Below, one piece after another: positions 1 to 10,342 of a stretch of 64,000 bases of DNA (its first letter is position 1; each line of letters starts with the position of its first letter). Origin of the DNA: Saccharum officinarum (Eukaryota; Streptophyta; Magnoliopsida; Poales; Poaceae); the NCBI GenBank assembly GCA_020631735.1, contig CM036223.1, positions 6,300,191-6,364,190 on the forward strand. The letters are read 5' to 3'. The notes under the pieces are model-generated. The model saw only the letters and a program-made list of their open reading frames with translations, was not told the DNA's origin and did not search any database. Both the position numbers and the translations under genes were made by a program.

Positions 1-546
1 CCATAGCGGTGCTACTGCTGGGTTAGATGGTGTTGTGTTTGGTATGAGGGCAAGGTTTCCGGTGCTCATGAGAATGGCACTGGTGTTGCTTGTGCTGTTG
101 ACAACAATGTTGCCAGTGATGGACCAGACTATGGACGACTTAGTACTGGTGGCACTGTTTAAGATGATGACGAGGTTGCCGTCTCTTGAGATGTTTAGCT
201 GTGCTAGCTTGACCTCGGTGTCAGTGATGGGTCTCTCCCTATTGGCAACCCAAACAGTGGTGAGGACTGGGATCTTGTTGAACCATATGCCGAGGTACCA
301 GCCAGGGGAGGACGTGTTGGTGGTGACGGTGCTGGGGGACTTACTGATGCTGCCTGCGGCTGGAACTTGGTGATGGAACTGGAAGAAGCCGAGCGCAAAC
401 TTGCCGTTGCTTGAGATCAGCTTCTCGCCCATGGTGAGGGCCTCACCGGCCACAAGAGTATCACTCTTTGCAGTTGCTGCCAGACATGTGGTGTGCAAGG
501 AAGAGCACAGGAGAAGCCCTCCGAGTAACATGTGCAGGAGCGCCAT
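1..546 (-). CDS. G-type lectin receptor-like kinase, 5' part (cut by window edge)
   Basis: An open frame of 182 codons runs from an ATG at 546 down to base 1 with no stop. It starts with a hydrophobic leader (roughly residues 1-25), followed by the beginning of a bulb-type mannose-binding lectin domain: the ALGFF strand, [19 protein letters not shown] and an STGNLAL motif are visible. It aligns along its length with the complete gene at 2166-4706, which is downstream in the same orientation, so the two are tandem paralogues. The family consists of plasma-membrane receptor kinases whose lectin ectodomain senses external ligands. The frame ends at PLW, where the paralogue continues QSFDYPTD, so the gene should go on past the window edge with S-locus, PAN, membrane and kinase regions. 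Whether the rest is intact cannot be seen here. Confidence 0.85.
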   Translation of the reverse strand, partial: MALLHMLLGGLLLCSSLHTTCLAATAKSDTLVAGEALTMGEKLISSNGKFALGFFQFHHQVPAAGSISKSPSTVTTNTSSPGWYLGIWFNKIPVLTTVWVANRERPITDTEVKLAQLNISRDGNLVIILNSATSTKSSIVWSITGNIVVNSTSNTSAILMSTGNLALIPNTTPSNPAVAPLW

Positions 547-611
547 GGCTGTTGAAAATATGTATGGATGGATGGATGGACTGCTACTCGTCGGAGGAGG
601 AAGAAGAGAGG

Positions 612-618
612 ATATATA
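612..618 (-). promoter_or_regulatory. TATA box of the partial lectin kinase gene
   Basis: TATATAT on the minus strand lies about 70 bases upstream of the ATG at 546. That leaves room for a 5' UTR of roughly 40 bases. Called from spacing and sequence only. Confidence 0.4.
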
Positions 619-726
619 GAAAGTGGATGCATGTAATAAAATATAGCTTCGACTGCCTATGTTCAGGTAACGTGGAAGGAACAGCAACGACGCTGCAGGT
701 CCAGCTGCCTGCATGTTCAGCACTAA

Positions 727-758
727 CCCCCCCCCCCCCCCCCCCCCCCCTTTTTTTT
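727..758. repeat. Homopolymer tract C24 T8
   Basis: A run of 24 C followed by 8 T lies in the promoter side of the partial lectin kinase gene. Its exact length is unreliable because homopolymers are error-prone in sequencing and assembly. Confidence 0.8.
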
Positions 759-2087
759 GTGCAGAGATCAGCACCGCAGGCCACCTGACCTGGCTGCCAG
801 TTGTATTAGAAGCTAATTGGTACAACTACAACCACAAGGCCAGGACAGAGGTATGTGCTCCTTATATTAACCCAAAATTGGCATACAAGATGATACTTTG
901 GTTAGCAATCTCTACTGAAATATGGCATTTCATATAAAAGGAAGGGATGCTAAATATTTGTGGAGCTGAGGTATGTACTAGTATTTCTCAGAGCCAATAT
1001 AACAATGATAGCGTTTCTAGGAAACGTAGCAACAAGTATTTTATTATCACTTACTAATGATTGTCAACGCCACTAAGAATCGTATGGAAGCACTTAAATC
1101 TCAGATCTTAGGGTGTCTTAACATAGAAAAAGTACAGGGGCTTAGCCGCCCCTTAATATTCTAGTCTCCGTCAGCTTAATTTGACCAGGCAATGCTGCAC
1201 TGCTGCCAGCCATGCTCAATCACGTGGCTTCGCGTCACGATGCAGATGGAGCTGATGCCTCCACCGGCTCGCCCCATACACGCAGATAGAGCTGATTTCA
1301 TTGATCTATTCATGCCACGCACTGAGGAATAGAATTCTTGTCTCAATGTTCAGAGCACACATATAGTAATAAACAGAGTCTACTCTGATGGGCTCGGGGT
1401 CCTTTTGCTCAAGACGGCATTGGGCCCTTCTTGGCCTCCTTGTTCCTCGGTATTCAGAGCCTTTTCAGATCCTGTAGCACTTCAAAGTCCAGCTTGCAGT
1501 TCACAGCTGCTTCTTATTACAAATTCATCTTCAAGCAGGTCTTTGCCCTGGCTATATATCCATCTTCAAAGAGGAGAATTTTTTTTCCTTAATAGTTCAT
1601 GGCTAGAGAGCTTTGTGTTTCTTTTATCTTTTTTCTTTCTTTCTTTGTCTCTTAAACCTTGTTTGTTGCACCTTTTGCCTCTTCCTTTTTAATATATTTT
1701 CAGTATGGACTTTGGCCCCTCCTGTTATTTTTTCAAAAAAGGAGAAAACTCACAAAAAAATATTGAAGCAAACCCAACCTGGAGTCATTTATTTTGACAT
1801 TTCTGAAATATATATCTCTGAGTGAGTGAGTGAGAGAGAGAAACTGCTCCAAAAAACTCTGTCCTGAATAACAGAGCAGAGCAACTCAGCTAGCAGACAT
1901 CCTTAAAGAAGCAGCATATCTCTAAGGTAAGCAGTCAGTAGTGAGCTAGTGGCATACATCCAATTTTCCATCAACAAAACATACACATATCACCAGCTTT
2001 TGCCGGATTTTTGCTACAATCAGCGTAAATGAACAAACAGGAGGCACATCCACCATGAACACAAATTCAAAATTGAAAGCATGCCCT
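759..2087. other. Intergenic between the two lectin kinase genes
   Basis: About 1.3 kb separates the promoter of the first kinase gene from the 3' end of the second. I see AT-rich unique-looking DNA, T-rich stretches near 1570-1700 and a short (GAGT/GA) tract near 1820-1845. I find no convincing coding exon; the short open frames lack codon structure or motifs. Confidence 0.6.
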
Positions 2088-2093
2088 TTTATT
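2088..2093 (-). terminator. Candidate polyadenylation signal AATAAA of the lectin kinase gene
   Basis: AATAAA on the minus strand sits about 73 bases downstream of the stop codon at 2166. Plant poly(A) signals are loose, so this is a candidate only. Confidence 0.4.
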
Positions 2094-2165
2094 CTTTCAG
2101 CTTCGCCATACAACTACCACATTTGTAGAAACAAAAATAAAATACTACAAAGTATCAGTGAATTA

Positions 2166-4706
2166 TTACATTAACTCCACATCGGCGCGTTCCGTTATAG
2201 CTGCAAGTAGTCTTGGCATTGGAGGCATATCAAGCTCCTGGAGACCCTCAAGAACCCGGACAACGTCCACCATTGTCGGTCGATCACATTCGTTGTCTTG
2301 GATGCACCAAAATGCAACTTTGCACAACCTTTCAGCCTCTTCCAAATTCAGGTCTTCCTGTAATTGTGGATCCACCAAACTCTTCAGGTCCCCCTCATGA
2401 AGCTTCCTGATGGCCTGCACCGGGAAATACGCAACATGGTAACTGCTCTTGCTGAAAACTTCTGGCGTGTTCCTTTTTCCAGATATGATTTCCAGCACTA
2501 CCATACCAAAGCTATAAACATCAACTTTCGGTGTGATAGGAATTCCACTAAGCCACTCCGGGGCGAGATACCCTGCTGTTCCTCTAAAAGTAGTCAGGAC
2601 TCTGCTAAAATCCCTCCCTACAAATGCTGCCATCCCAAAGTCTGCAATTTTCGGAGCGAATGATGCATCAAGAAGTATGTTCTCTGGCTTGATATCGCAG
2701 TGTATGATGCATTCGCGGCAACTCTGGTGCAAGTAGCACAATCCTCTAGCAACTCCAATGGCTATTTTATACCTTCTGGTCCAATTCAGGACAGTAGCGT
2801 TGCTCTGAAATAGATGGGCATCAAGGGACCCATTTACCACGTGCTCATACACGAGTAGCCTCTTATCACCTTCGCAGCAGAAACCAATCAATTTGACTAG
2901 ATTAATATGTTGGATCATTCCGATCGAGCTCACCTCAGCACGAAACTGCTTCTCTCCTTGGTGGGCATCATCAAGTCTTTTCACTGCGATAGCGGTTGAG
3001 TCACTTAGTACCCCCTTGAACACAGAACCAAAACCACCTCCTCCAAGCTTCCCACTGAAATTCTTAGTAGCACGATACAAATCAGTGTATTTAAAGGCTA
3101 CAATTCCACCACCACCATCTTGGATGCTGTGAGCATTGCACCACCTGAATCTGTTCCTCCAAATCATAAACACTAGCATGAGCACTACTAATCCAGAACC
3201 AACAACACTTGCAACAATAATAACCGTTGGTATTTTTTTGTTGGTTGTGCTCAAACTTTGAAAATCTTTGGCAGCAAGGCGAAGGTAAAGAACATCTTGA
3301 GACCTGATAACATTGCCGTCATCATGATTTACATTAAGCAGTTCCCCATGCCAGACAGAGCATTTGCTATCATTATAGGAATAAGCAGTGCAAGAGCAGT
3401 CAATGAGACAAGCTTGTGCGCAATCGCTTAGTGCGGCGGCGCCTTCTATTGTCCGGGGATCATAGGGCAGTGTAACTTTAGATATAGCGTGGAACACATC
3501 TGTCGAACCTGATGATGTATTACTTCGGTTGCTAGTTTTGCAATCTAAGGGTGTTCTTCTTGCACACCCTCCTGTTAGATCACCAAGCTCCCATTCCTGA
3601 GGAGACTTGTGAGAGAAGGTCTCCATGCAGTCACAGAATGATGGGCCTGAATTGCCGTTGCAGACAGTGAAAGGTCCGCAGACCGCATACGTGACGCAAA
3701 AATCAGAAGGCTGGGCGTATATGGTCTCCCAAGACTGCTTGGCTTCTGACCAAACCATCAGCTTGAGCTGGCCAGAGATGTCTAATGGGACGAACACGGA
3801 GGACGAGTCATTGGTTATGGTGTATGTGAAGTACACCTCTTTGCCATCGTCTACATAGGCGGGTTTAAGCAATCCCTTGGTCCGTGGATCCATGTCTATC
3901 AGCACACTCAGCAGTGTTACAAGCTCCCCTAATTTCCCGGATGGCCAAGACCAGTACGTGGTGCTGCGAGTTGTGAGCTGCAACACCCCCCTGGTGTCTA
4001 TATTGATGGAGTATGAGCCGGGACTTGGATCAATCTGGCTCTTCTTTGAGATGAACTGATGGCTAAAGCCAGTGAGCTTGTTCCGGCCGATCTTGGCGCC
4101 AGGAAGGCCGACGTCGGTTGGGTAGTCGAAGCTTTGCCACAAGTATGGTCCTCCGGTAGAGAGGGTGTCTGGTACAAGGAGGGCAAGGTTCCCGGTGCTC
4201 ATAAGAATGACGACGTGCTGGGTACTAGTACTGTTTGTGGTATTGGCAACAGCTGCAGTGGAGGACCAGATCGTGGTGATGTTACTGGTGGTGATGATGA
4301 GTTTGTTGCCATCTGTTGAGATTTTGAGCTCGGCTACCTTGAGCTCGGACTCAGTGATTGGCCTCTCCCTGTTGGCAATCCAGACAGGGGTGCAGACCGG
4401 GATATTGTTGAACCATATGCCGAGGTACCAGCCTGGGGAGGAGACGGCGACTGTGGTGGTGCCGGTGGACTTACCGGTGGTGTCGCTGCCGCCACTGCTG
4501 CTGACGCCTGACAGGGTTTGCCGGAACTGGAAGAAGCCGAGCGCGAACTTGCCGTTGCGGGAGACGAGCTTGTCACCGGCGGCAAGCGCCTGGCCTGCCG
4601 CGAGAGTATCGCCGTCAGTAGCAGCAGCAGCTGGAGTGTGCAGCGAAGAGAAGAAGATGAGCGCAACAGCCAGTGCTACGTGGTAGAGGGGGTTGGGAGG
4701 CAGCAT
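2166..4706 (-). CDS. G-type lectin S-receptor-like serine/threonine kinase
   Basis: A single-exon receptor kinase. Numbering follows the longest frame (868 codons from 4772): a hydrophobic signal peptide at about 28-51, bulb-type lectin domain about 55-215, S-locus glycoprotein region about 270-400 with clustered cysteines, PAN/apple domain about 410-500, transmembrane helix about 515-538, and kinase domain about 575-845. The glycine loop GGGGFG (577-582), VAIK lysine K598, HCDIKPEN catalytic loop (691-698), DFG (711-713) and [10 protein letters not shown] (731-740) are all present. Cysteine replaces arginine in the HRD motif, making this a non-RD kinase, a class often linked to innate immune receptors. 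I prefer the start at codon 23 (4706) because it begins directly before the signal peptide and because the TATA box at 4786-4792 would place transcription start downstream of the 4772 ATG. The gene looks intact. Its ligand cannot be told from sequence. Confidence 0.93.
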   Translation of the reverse strand: MLPPNPLYHVALAVALIFFSSLHTPAAAATDGDTLAAGQALAAGDKLVSRNGKFALGFFQFRQTLSGVSSSGGSDTTGKSTGTTTVAVSSPGWYLGIWFNNIPVCTPVWIANRERPITESELKVAELKISTDGNKLIITTSNITTIWSSTAAVANTTNSTSTQHVVILMSTGNLALLVPDTLSTGGPYLWQSFDYPTDVGLPGAKIGRNKLTGFSHQFISKKSQIDPSPGSYSINIDTRGVLQLTTRSTTYWSWPSGKLGELVTLLSVLIDMDPRTKGLLKPAYVDDGKEVYFTYTITNDSSSVFVPLDISGQLKLMVWSEAKQSWETIYAQPSDFCVTYAVCGPFTVCNGNSGPSFCDCMETFSHKSPQEWELGDLTGGCARRTPLDCKTSNRSNTSSGSTDVFHAISKVTLPYDPRTIEGAAALSDCAQACLIDCSCTAYSYNDSKCSVWHGELLNVNHDDGNVIRSQDVLYLRLAAKDFQSLSTTNKKIPTVIIVASVVGSGLVVLMLVFMIWRNRFRWCNAHSIQDGGGGIVAFKYTDLYRATKNFSGKLGGGGFGSVFKGVLSDSTAIAVKRLDDAHQGEKQFRAEVSSIGMIQHINLVKLIGFCCEGDKRLLVYEHVVNGSLDAHLFQSNATVLNWTRRYKIAIGVARGLCYLHQSCRECIIHCDIKPENILLDASFAPKIADFGMAAFVGRDFSRVLTTFRGTAGYLAPEWLSGIPITPKVDVYSFGMVVLEIISGKRNTPEVFSKSSYHVAYFPVQAIRKLHEGDLKSLVDPQLQEDLNLEEAERLCKVAFWCIQDNECDRPTMVDVVRVLEGLQELDMPPMPRLLAAITERADVELM

Positions 4707-4785
4707 GGCCGGAGCAGGCGCCAGGCAACCGTGTTGGGGAGACGATGATGGCAGAGAGGAGTAGGAGCACACATCAATAATAGTA

Positions 4786-4792
4786 TTATATA
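4786..4792 (-). promoter_or_regulatory. TATA box of the lectin kinase gene
   Basis: TATATAA on the minus strand. A start site about 30 bases downstream falls near 4760, which would exclude the ATG at 4772 from the mRNA and favours the ATG at 4706, about 80 bases below the box. Confidence 0.5.
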
Positions 4793-5649
4793 TGTATAGT
4801 GATAGTGGCGTGTGTGCTGATATGCTGCTGTCCTGGGAAGCACAGCTACGTATTGTGCATAAACAAAACTAGAGATGATGAGCTGATTCGAACAACCAGT
4901 AAGCATAATTAGAAACTCCAGTGCTAATATGTAAGAGTCCGTTTGTCACTGTTCTTTGGAGCAGGTTCTCCATGTGAATGAATCACTACTTAGCGAAACA
5001 CTAAGGGCCCGTTTGGTGCGGATTCGTCTGGCTTCAGCTTGTACTGTAGTTTCCTGTAGCAAGGAGCCTGGCGAAGCTACTTTCATGGCTTCGTCTATTG
5101 CTAATTCGGTTTGATTGGAAGAGATAAAAAGAGTTCTATGCTATAGTGTCACTACAATGGGAAACAGTGTTTTGGCTCTGTATCGAGAAGCCGAACAAAT
5201 CTGCACCAAACTGATAAAAGTCCACATATAGATTTTAGTATAGGGAGCAGACAATAAATCACTTCTCGCGCTTGTACTGGGAGATGGAACTACAGGTATC
5301 TGCTCGTCATTCTCCTTTTTCAATTCAATCAACTCTACCGAATTAAACAGGTTTCAGACACTTTTGATTCAGTTGCGTGCATCGCCCAATTCAACTCAAA
5401 AGCTTAAGCTAGTGGGAAGAGGTGGGCGTATAATTCAATTCACATATACTCAACACTCCCCATCACGTGGAGATGTGGAATAGGCGCAGAAAACAATTAT
5501 TTTGTTTAACTGTGCCTATCAAAATTCGAACTCGAGACCTTAGACTTTGATATTATGCTGAGTTGCATGCACCCATCAATTCACATATACCTCTTAGAGT
5601 GAGAGGTGGACAATTCACACTTAACACTTTGGTTGAGACATGCATGCAG
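4793..5649. other. Intergenic with dispersed-repeat debris
   Basis: No exon is supported. A GGGCCCGTTTGG terminus typical of grass MITEs occurs at about 5005, but I could not find its partner end. The stretch at about 5375-5600 has the look of a common dispersed element, with repeated AATTCACATATAC blocks near 5440 and 5580. A GGGC tandem tract follows at 5707-5723. Confidence 0.45.
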
Positions 5650-6015
5650 GTATAGTGATTAAGACCGTATAGAGTTGACTAGTAGCAGCACCTTGGAAGG
5701 ACAGAGGCGGGCGGGCGGGCGGGTCAAATAGTTATCTGGTGAGCTGTCGTAATCCATCAATCAACAGTCTTGTGGGTTGGAGCAACAGCACGTTAATTAG
5801 TGACGAATCAATACCATGAGTAGTCCCTGTACGAACGAATATGGTGGCCTGGCATGTACGGCCGCCGCGATCGATGGAGTGGCCGGCGGCGTCAACGACG
5901 ACCCGGCGGTGACCATCTCCATCGATCTCCGGTACGCCAGTGCTTGCATGACACTGATATGATAAGCTGGTGAGTCGTCGCCGTTGCGCGGCACAGCAAG
6001 AGCCACGTACAGGCT
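5650..6015. repeat. Paralogous segment A, matching 46140-46525 and 62470-62858
   Basis: This block shares long collinear stretches with 46140-46525: the TCTTGTGGGTTGGAG, AATACCATGAG, ACGAACGAATATG, CGGCCGCCGCGA and GGCGTCAAC blocks occur in the same order. Divergence is much greater than between the two 15-kb copies, so this is an older segmental duplication. A 77-codon minus-strand frame (5797-6030) runs through it, but its counterpart is broken by a stop, so I do not call it a gene. Confidence 0.75.
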
Positions 6016-6228
6016 CTCCTGCCCATGCATCGCCCCGAGCTAGCGGCAGAAATATCTCTCTCTAAGCTAGACTAGACGACAGCGTATCCGATCGATCTGG
6101 AGCACTGTACTGTTTGCTGCCTGCGTGTGAGTGTGTGACAACGTTCAGAAACTCGAAAGCATCCATCAGTGTGTGTGCGTACAGACACGACACAGCTAGC
6201 TAGCACAAGTGCACAACACACGCATACG

Positions 6229-6700
6229 CACTAGTGTTATAAAGATAGCGAGTTCGACGTAGTACGAATTGGGTACATGTACATTCCCCCCTGCTCGTTT
6301 TCACACGTAAGGCATGCATTTTGCCATGGAGCTCCACATGCTCGGTGCAGTTGGCAGTTGGCACTAGAGACACTCAAGACAGTCAGACGCTGCGTGCAAC
6401 TTGTGGTCTCAAATTTGTTGCTGGCTTCCTTTTCTTCCCCTCTTTTCCTTCCTTGATGAAGTCGACCGGGAATATTCGGTGCCAGGCAATAATCCTAGCT
6501 AGTCTCCCTTTTAGTCAACTTCTTCGACCATGGAGGTCTCATATATAGCAGTTAGGTGTAGTGTAGCTATATATGCTACTGCTACGAAGGTCCATTGTTT
6601 GTCTCCCTCTCCCTCTCTCCCTCCAAGCACGGAGCACGCTTGCAGCGCGGCCGGTCAGCGAGTCAAGCACGAGGCTACTAGGCTTCAACGAATTGTCAGT
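6229..6700. repeat. Paralogous segment B, matching 47741-48195
   Basis: The blocks GTACGAATTGGGTAC, CCCCTGCTCGTTTTCACACG, CACATGCTCGGTGCAGTTGG and CAGTCAGACGCTGCGTGCAA are shared in order with 47741-48195. Together with segment A it defines one ancestral region of about 1 kb, which at the second locus is split by roughly 1.2 kb of inserted DNA. Confidence 0.75.
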
Positions 6701-7537
6701 CCTATCATGCTCGGTGCAGTTGTCTCTAGACACAATGAAGGAACTAGATCGCTCAGTACAGGCAATCGGAAGATCTGTTTAGCCAACTTTTTAGGTTGGC
6801 CGGCATCTAACGGTGTGTTCATAGACAAAGTACTTTACCTTGTGCATCCAGTGATGAACGCGATATGCAAGACATGTCACTGGATAAGCCTCGTTAGGAG
6901 GCACGATACATATGACACGCCGATGAGATCTCTTGAAACATAAAACTCCATCTCACAAGATCGGATGAGTTTCTAAAGGAAAAACATGAAATTGGGCTCG
7001 GACTGCCAAAACTGACCTAGGCCAGTTGCACAGTACACCACAAGGACTCAGGCAAAACCGGTTTGTTTGCAAAATTGGTTTGGTCTAGTTTTGGTAGGAT
7101 GTTACTAATTATGCCCAAATTGCTCTAGATTTGATCTTTTTTGCTCTTTTTTGTTTGCATATGTTTTCCATTCCATCTTTTGCTCTCTCCGATCATTTTG
7201 GTCATCAACAGGATGGTTTCTCTAGGTCTACAAGAGCTCCTTCAAGAGGACAGGGGGTAACCTAGCGTTCAAGAGTTGGACTAGTAAAATAAGTCTACTA
7301 ACGTATCAGGGATGGCAGTGGCTCTATAACCCTACCCCGTTGCTATATATAAGGTTGGTAGGGAGCCTTGAGTTTGATATCCAACAATTAATCACTCATA
7401 TTCTGCACAAACAATGCACTCCAATCCACCAAACACAAGATGTGGCTAGGGTGTTATCTCCTCATGCTAGCCAAAACCTATACAAACTCCTTTTGTCTTG
7501 TGACAATATCTAGATTCCTCACACGCACAGCACTCCA
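6701..7537. other. Intergenic, no gene seen
   Basis: No exon or complete element is supported. Short T-rich stretches near 7130-7170 and a TATATATAAGG stretch near 7345 are visible. The second half looks like retrotransposon-derived sequence, but I could not find matching ends. Confidence 0.4.
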
Positions 7538-8600
7538 TTTTTTCGCGACCGCAACTTCACGCGTATTTCATTAAGAAGAAGAGCCGAAAGAACGGCTTAC
7601 AGACGCGATGGGAGAACCCATAGCGCAGCACACGAACCACAAAGATAGTGGTTAAGAACAAATTACATGAAAGAAAGAAACATGGGAGGGAGAGGGCCCT
7701 CCACCACAACCTACCCGACTGGACCTGCAAGAAAAATACAACACAAAGGACTGCCAGTAAGGGAGATGAAGCCGTGGTGGCAAAGTATCCACCGAGAAGA
7801 GACGGGAACGCCGGCGAAGCATCCGCCCAAGCAACACAACGGCAAAGCATCCACTAGGGCCAACGTGGCAAAGCATCCACGGGCAGGGGGCATCACATGC
7901 ACAGCGGAGCCCAAGCGACAATGCATCCGCCAGGGCCAACACGGCAAAGCATCCACGGGCGGGGGGCATCACACACACGGCGGAGCCCAAGCGACAACAG
8001 CGGCAAAGCATCTGCCAGGGCCAACGCGGCAAAGCATCCGCGGGCAGGGGGCATCACGCGCACGGCGGAGCCTAAGCGACGACTGCGGAAACACCAAACA
8101 TCCAAACTGGGCAGACCAAAGTGAAGATAAAACCAAAGCACACGCAGGCACAGCACAGGTAGCAACAACTCTGGCGAGAGACGGTCGGCCGCAGGTCCGA
8201 CCCACGGACACGACCGCGGCCACGAACCGCCGCCAGGCAGCTCACGTAGGCAAGACTCCGGCGATAGGGGCAGGGCACGACCGCGGATGGTGCAAGGGAG
8301 GAGGCGGGTGTAGCAACGGAGCCTTCAGGAAGGAGATGACGCCCGCAGACGCCAACTTCATTGAGACTGCCACCCAATGGAACTTTCGTTCCCAAAACTT
8401 GCCCCGGTAGCCGCCGACGACGAAGAGAGCTAGAGACGACGCCTCCAAGAAGGTGATGACGCTGACGCGCCACTGTCGTCGGTCCAAGGCACGAAGCCTG
8501 GGGCATTTTCACCCTGTCCGCCGTCGGTTGCAGCTGCCCCCAGGGCAATAAGTACGATAGGATAAATGTGCACTCTCTCCCATCAACAAACATACCCTCT
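7538..8600 (-). mobile_element. Possible LINE 3' region (minus orientation), decayed
   Basis: On the minus strand this GC-rich block ends in the conceptual tail FFLMKYA followed shortly by an A-rich end (T6 on the plus strand at about 7538). That resembles the 3' ends of grass LINEs as I know them. I find no reverse transcriptase or endonuclease motif and no clear target-site duplication. The 247-codon plus-strand frame here is antisense to this and is not called. The upstream limit is a guess. Confidence 0.35.
7860..8090. repeat. Three-unit tandem repeat, 76-85 bp units
   Basis: Units begin CCAACGTGG at 7860, CCAACACGG at 7936 and CCAACGCGG at 8021. Each contains GGCAAAGCATCC, GGGGGCATCAC and CGGAGCC(C/T)AAGCGAC blocks. 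Unit lengths of 76 and 85 bases show an internal indel. Confidence 0.75.
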
Positions 8601-8726
8601 CTCTGGAAAATCTAGGTTTAAGAAGAGTCTAGAAGATAGGATTACTTATAAGTCAAGTCAAGTCAGGTTGGGTCCTCCCTATATAAATATAAAGGGGATG
8701 TAACTATTAGAATAAGTAATGATAGT
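8601..8726. mobile_element. LTR-like fragment, left of the nested CACTA element
   Basis: The stretch with TATATAAATA and GGGGATGTAAC just before 8727 resembles the promoter part of a copia-type LTR. The sequence continues after the CACTA element at 9855 (GGGGAAACCCTAAGG). I could not find LTR ends, so family and limits are open. Confidence 0.3.
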
Positions 8727-9854
8727 CACTACTACAAAAAATCTTTTGTGTGACACTTGGAAATTATTTACCGTGGCAGGCAGCACTGAAAACCGCCACG
8801 GTTAATGCTTCGATTAACCATGGCGGGCATTTTTCATTAAACAAGGCGGTTAAAAATGCTCGCTTTGGTTAATCATTTACGGAGGCAGTTAAGTATAAGG
8901 CGTCCGCCTCCAAAAATCAAGCCCAGCCCACTACCAGCCAGCAGCCCACTACTAGCCTCGCCTATATAATAAAACCTAACCCTAACCCACCCTCTCCCTC
9001 ACTCCACTCTCCATCCCGCACAAGCTGCCTCCACTTCATCTCCCTCTCCCCACAGCGCCGGCGACGGCCCACTCCTCTCCCTCTCCTCCACTTCATCTCC
9101 CTCTCCCCACACCGAGCACTAGCGATGGCCCTCCTCACCAACGCGACGGCCATGGCGCGGGGGAACTGCCATGGCGTGGGGAGGATGGCCCTCCTCCCCG
9201 GCGGCGTAGATCCGGCAGGGAGGACGACTCCGGTAGCGGATCCGGCCCACCGACGGCGGATCCGGCTGTGCCCCGGCCTCCTCCCCTCCCTCCTTCATGG
9301 CGGCGCAGATCCATTGGGGAGGACGCCTTCGGCAGTGGATCTAGCCTCCCGGCGGCAGATCCACCTGCACCCTGGCCTCCTCCCATCCCTCCTCCACGAC
9401 GACGCAGATCCAGCAGGGAGGACGCCTCCCGTCGCGGATCCGACCCTCCAGCGGCGGATCTGGCTGTGCCCCTGCCTCCTCCCCGCCCTCCTCCACAACG
9501 GCGCAGATCCGGCGGGGAGGACGCCTCCGGCGTTGGATCTGGCCTCCCGGCGGCGGATCCGCCTGCGCCCCGGCCTCCTCCCTTCCCTCGTCCACGACGG
9601 CGCAGATCCGGATGGTGTTGGCGAGCAGCGAGATCCATTGGCCGTGGATGGGCTCGGCGGGCCCATTAGGGGCTTGCTGGGCTCGTCCGTGGGTTTTGTT
9701 TTTTTTTTATTATTTTTTTTACTCGATTAACCGTTGCGGGCAACAAACCGTCGCGGTAAATTGGTCATTTACGGTGACCTTTGGTCGGTGGCAGTTGGAA
9801 AAACCGCCACGTTAATCGATTCTGCCCGCCACGGAAAAGTTTTATGTAGTAGTG
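8727..9854. mobile_element. Small non-autonomous CACTA element with 3-bp TSD (AGT)
   Basis: The left end reads CACTACTACAAAAAATC and the right end is the inverted form (GTAGTAGTG preceded by AAAGTTTTAT). They match over about 20 bases with one gap. The flanking trinucleotide AGT is present at 8724-8726 and 9855-9857, as expected for a CACTA (En/Spm) insertion. Subterminal GCCACGG-type motifs occur at both ends. The 1.1-kb interior has no transposase. It holds a GC-rich segment with a TATATAATA box at about 8963, a CT-rich leader and a 99-bp tandem array, which looks like captured host DNA. Confidence 0.85.
9209..9604. repeat. 99-bp tandem array, four units, inside the small CACTA element
   Basis: Four units start at 9209, 9308, 9407 and 9506, exactly 99 bases apart, and a fifth begins at 9605 and breaks off. 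Each opens with GATCC followed by (G/A)GGGAGGACG(C/A). Because 99 is a multiple of three, a plus-strand frame (9125-9730) reads a 33-residue repeat through the array, but the minus strand is also open, so coding is unproven. Confidence 0.9.
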
Positions 9855-10292
9855 AGTCTTGGGGAAACCCTAAGGATCTCTAGCGGCTCCATGTTCGAGC
9901 CAATGGTGGACATGCCGCCCAACCTGTGCCGCCTAACTGTAGTCTGCCCCCCCCCCTCCTCTCTAGATCTAAGGTGCAACTAGTCCTAGCTAGGGAAGTC
10001 GTTCCCCTCCTCTAATCACCTAATTCATCCAATTTTACCCTCAAATCTCTCTCATGTGTCTACTGCAGCAGAACCATTACATAAACACAACTACCTCTTG
10101 GTTTTTTGTTTGGTCAATTCATTTAGCTATGGTACAACACATATGCAAACTTTGATTATCGTAGTCTTATTTTTTGTTCCCTTGGTAATGCTCTAAGATT
10201 TGACAATAGTTACATATAAAAAAAGTAAAATCAAAGGTCTAACAGTAACTTATATTATTGTCAATCTTCAGGTTTTGAGTTGGAGTATCATG
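9855..10292. other. Intergenic downstream of the LRK10L-type gene
   Basis: The first part continues the LTR-like fragment interrupted by the small CACTA element. A poly-C tract lies near 9948-9957. No exon is seen. The region abuts the 3' end of the kinase gene on the minus strand. Confidence 0.45.
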
Positions 10293-10294
10293 AA

Positions 10295-10336
<42 letters not shown>
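10293..10336. repeat. Compound microsatellite (AC)n(AG)n
   Basis: Alternating AC units run directly into AG units just below the stop codon of the LRK10L-type kinase, so the tract lies in its 3' UTR or flank. Confidence 0.9.
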
Positions 10337-10342
10337 TTTCAG

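Noticed and set aside
7667..8410. 247-codon open frame on the plus strand
   Set aside because: It runs through the tandem repeat, several other frames on both strands are open because of high GC content, and no domain is recognisable. It is antisense to LINE-like sequence.
9125..9730. 201-codon frame as an ordinary host gene
   Set aside because: It is an in-frame reading of the 99-bp array inside a CACTA element, and the minus strand is equally open. Kept as a finding, not a gene.
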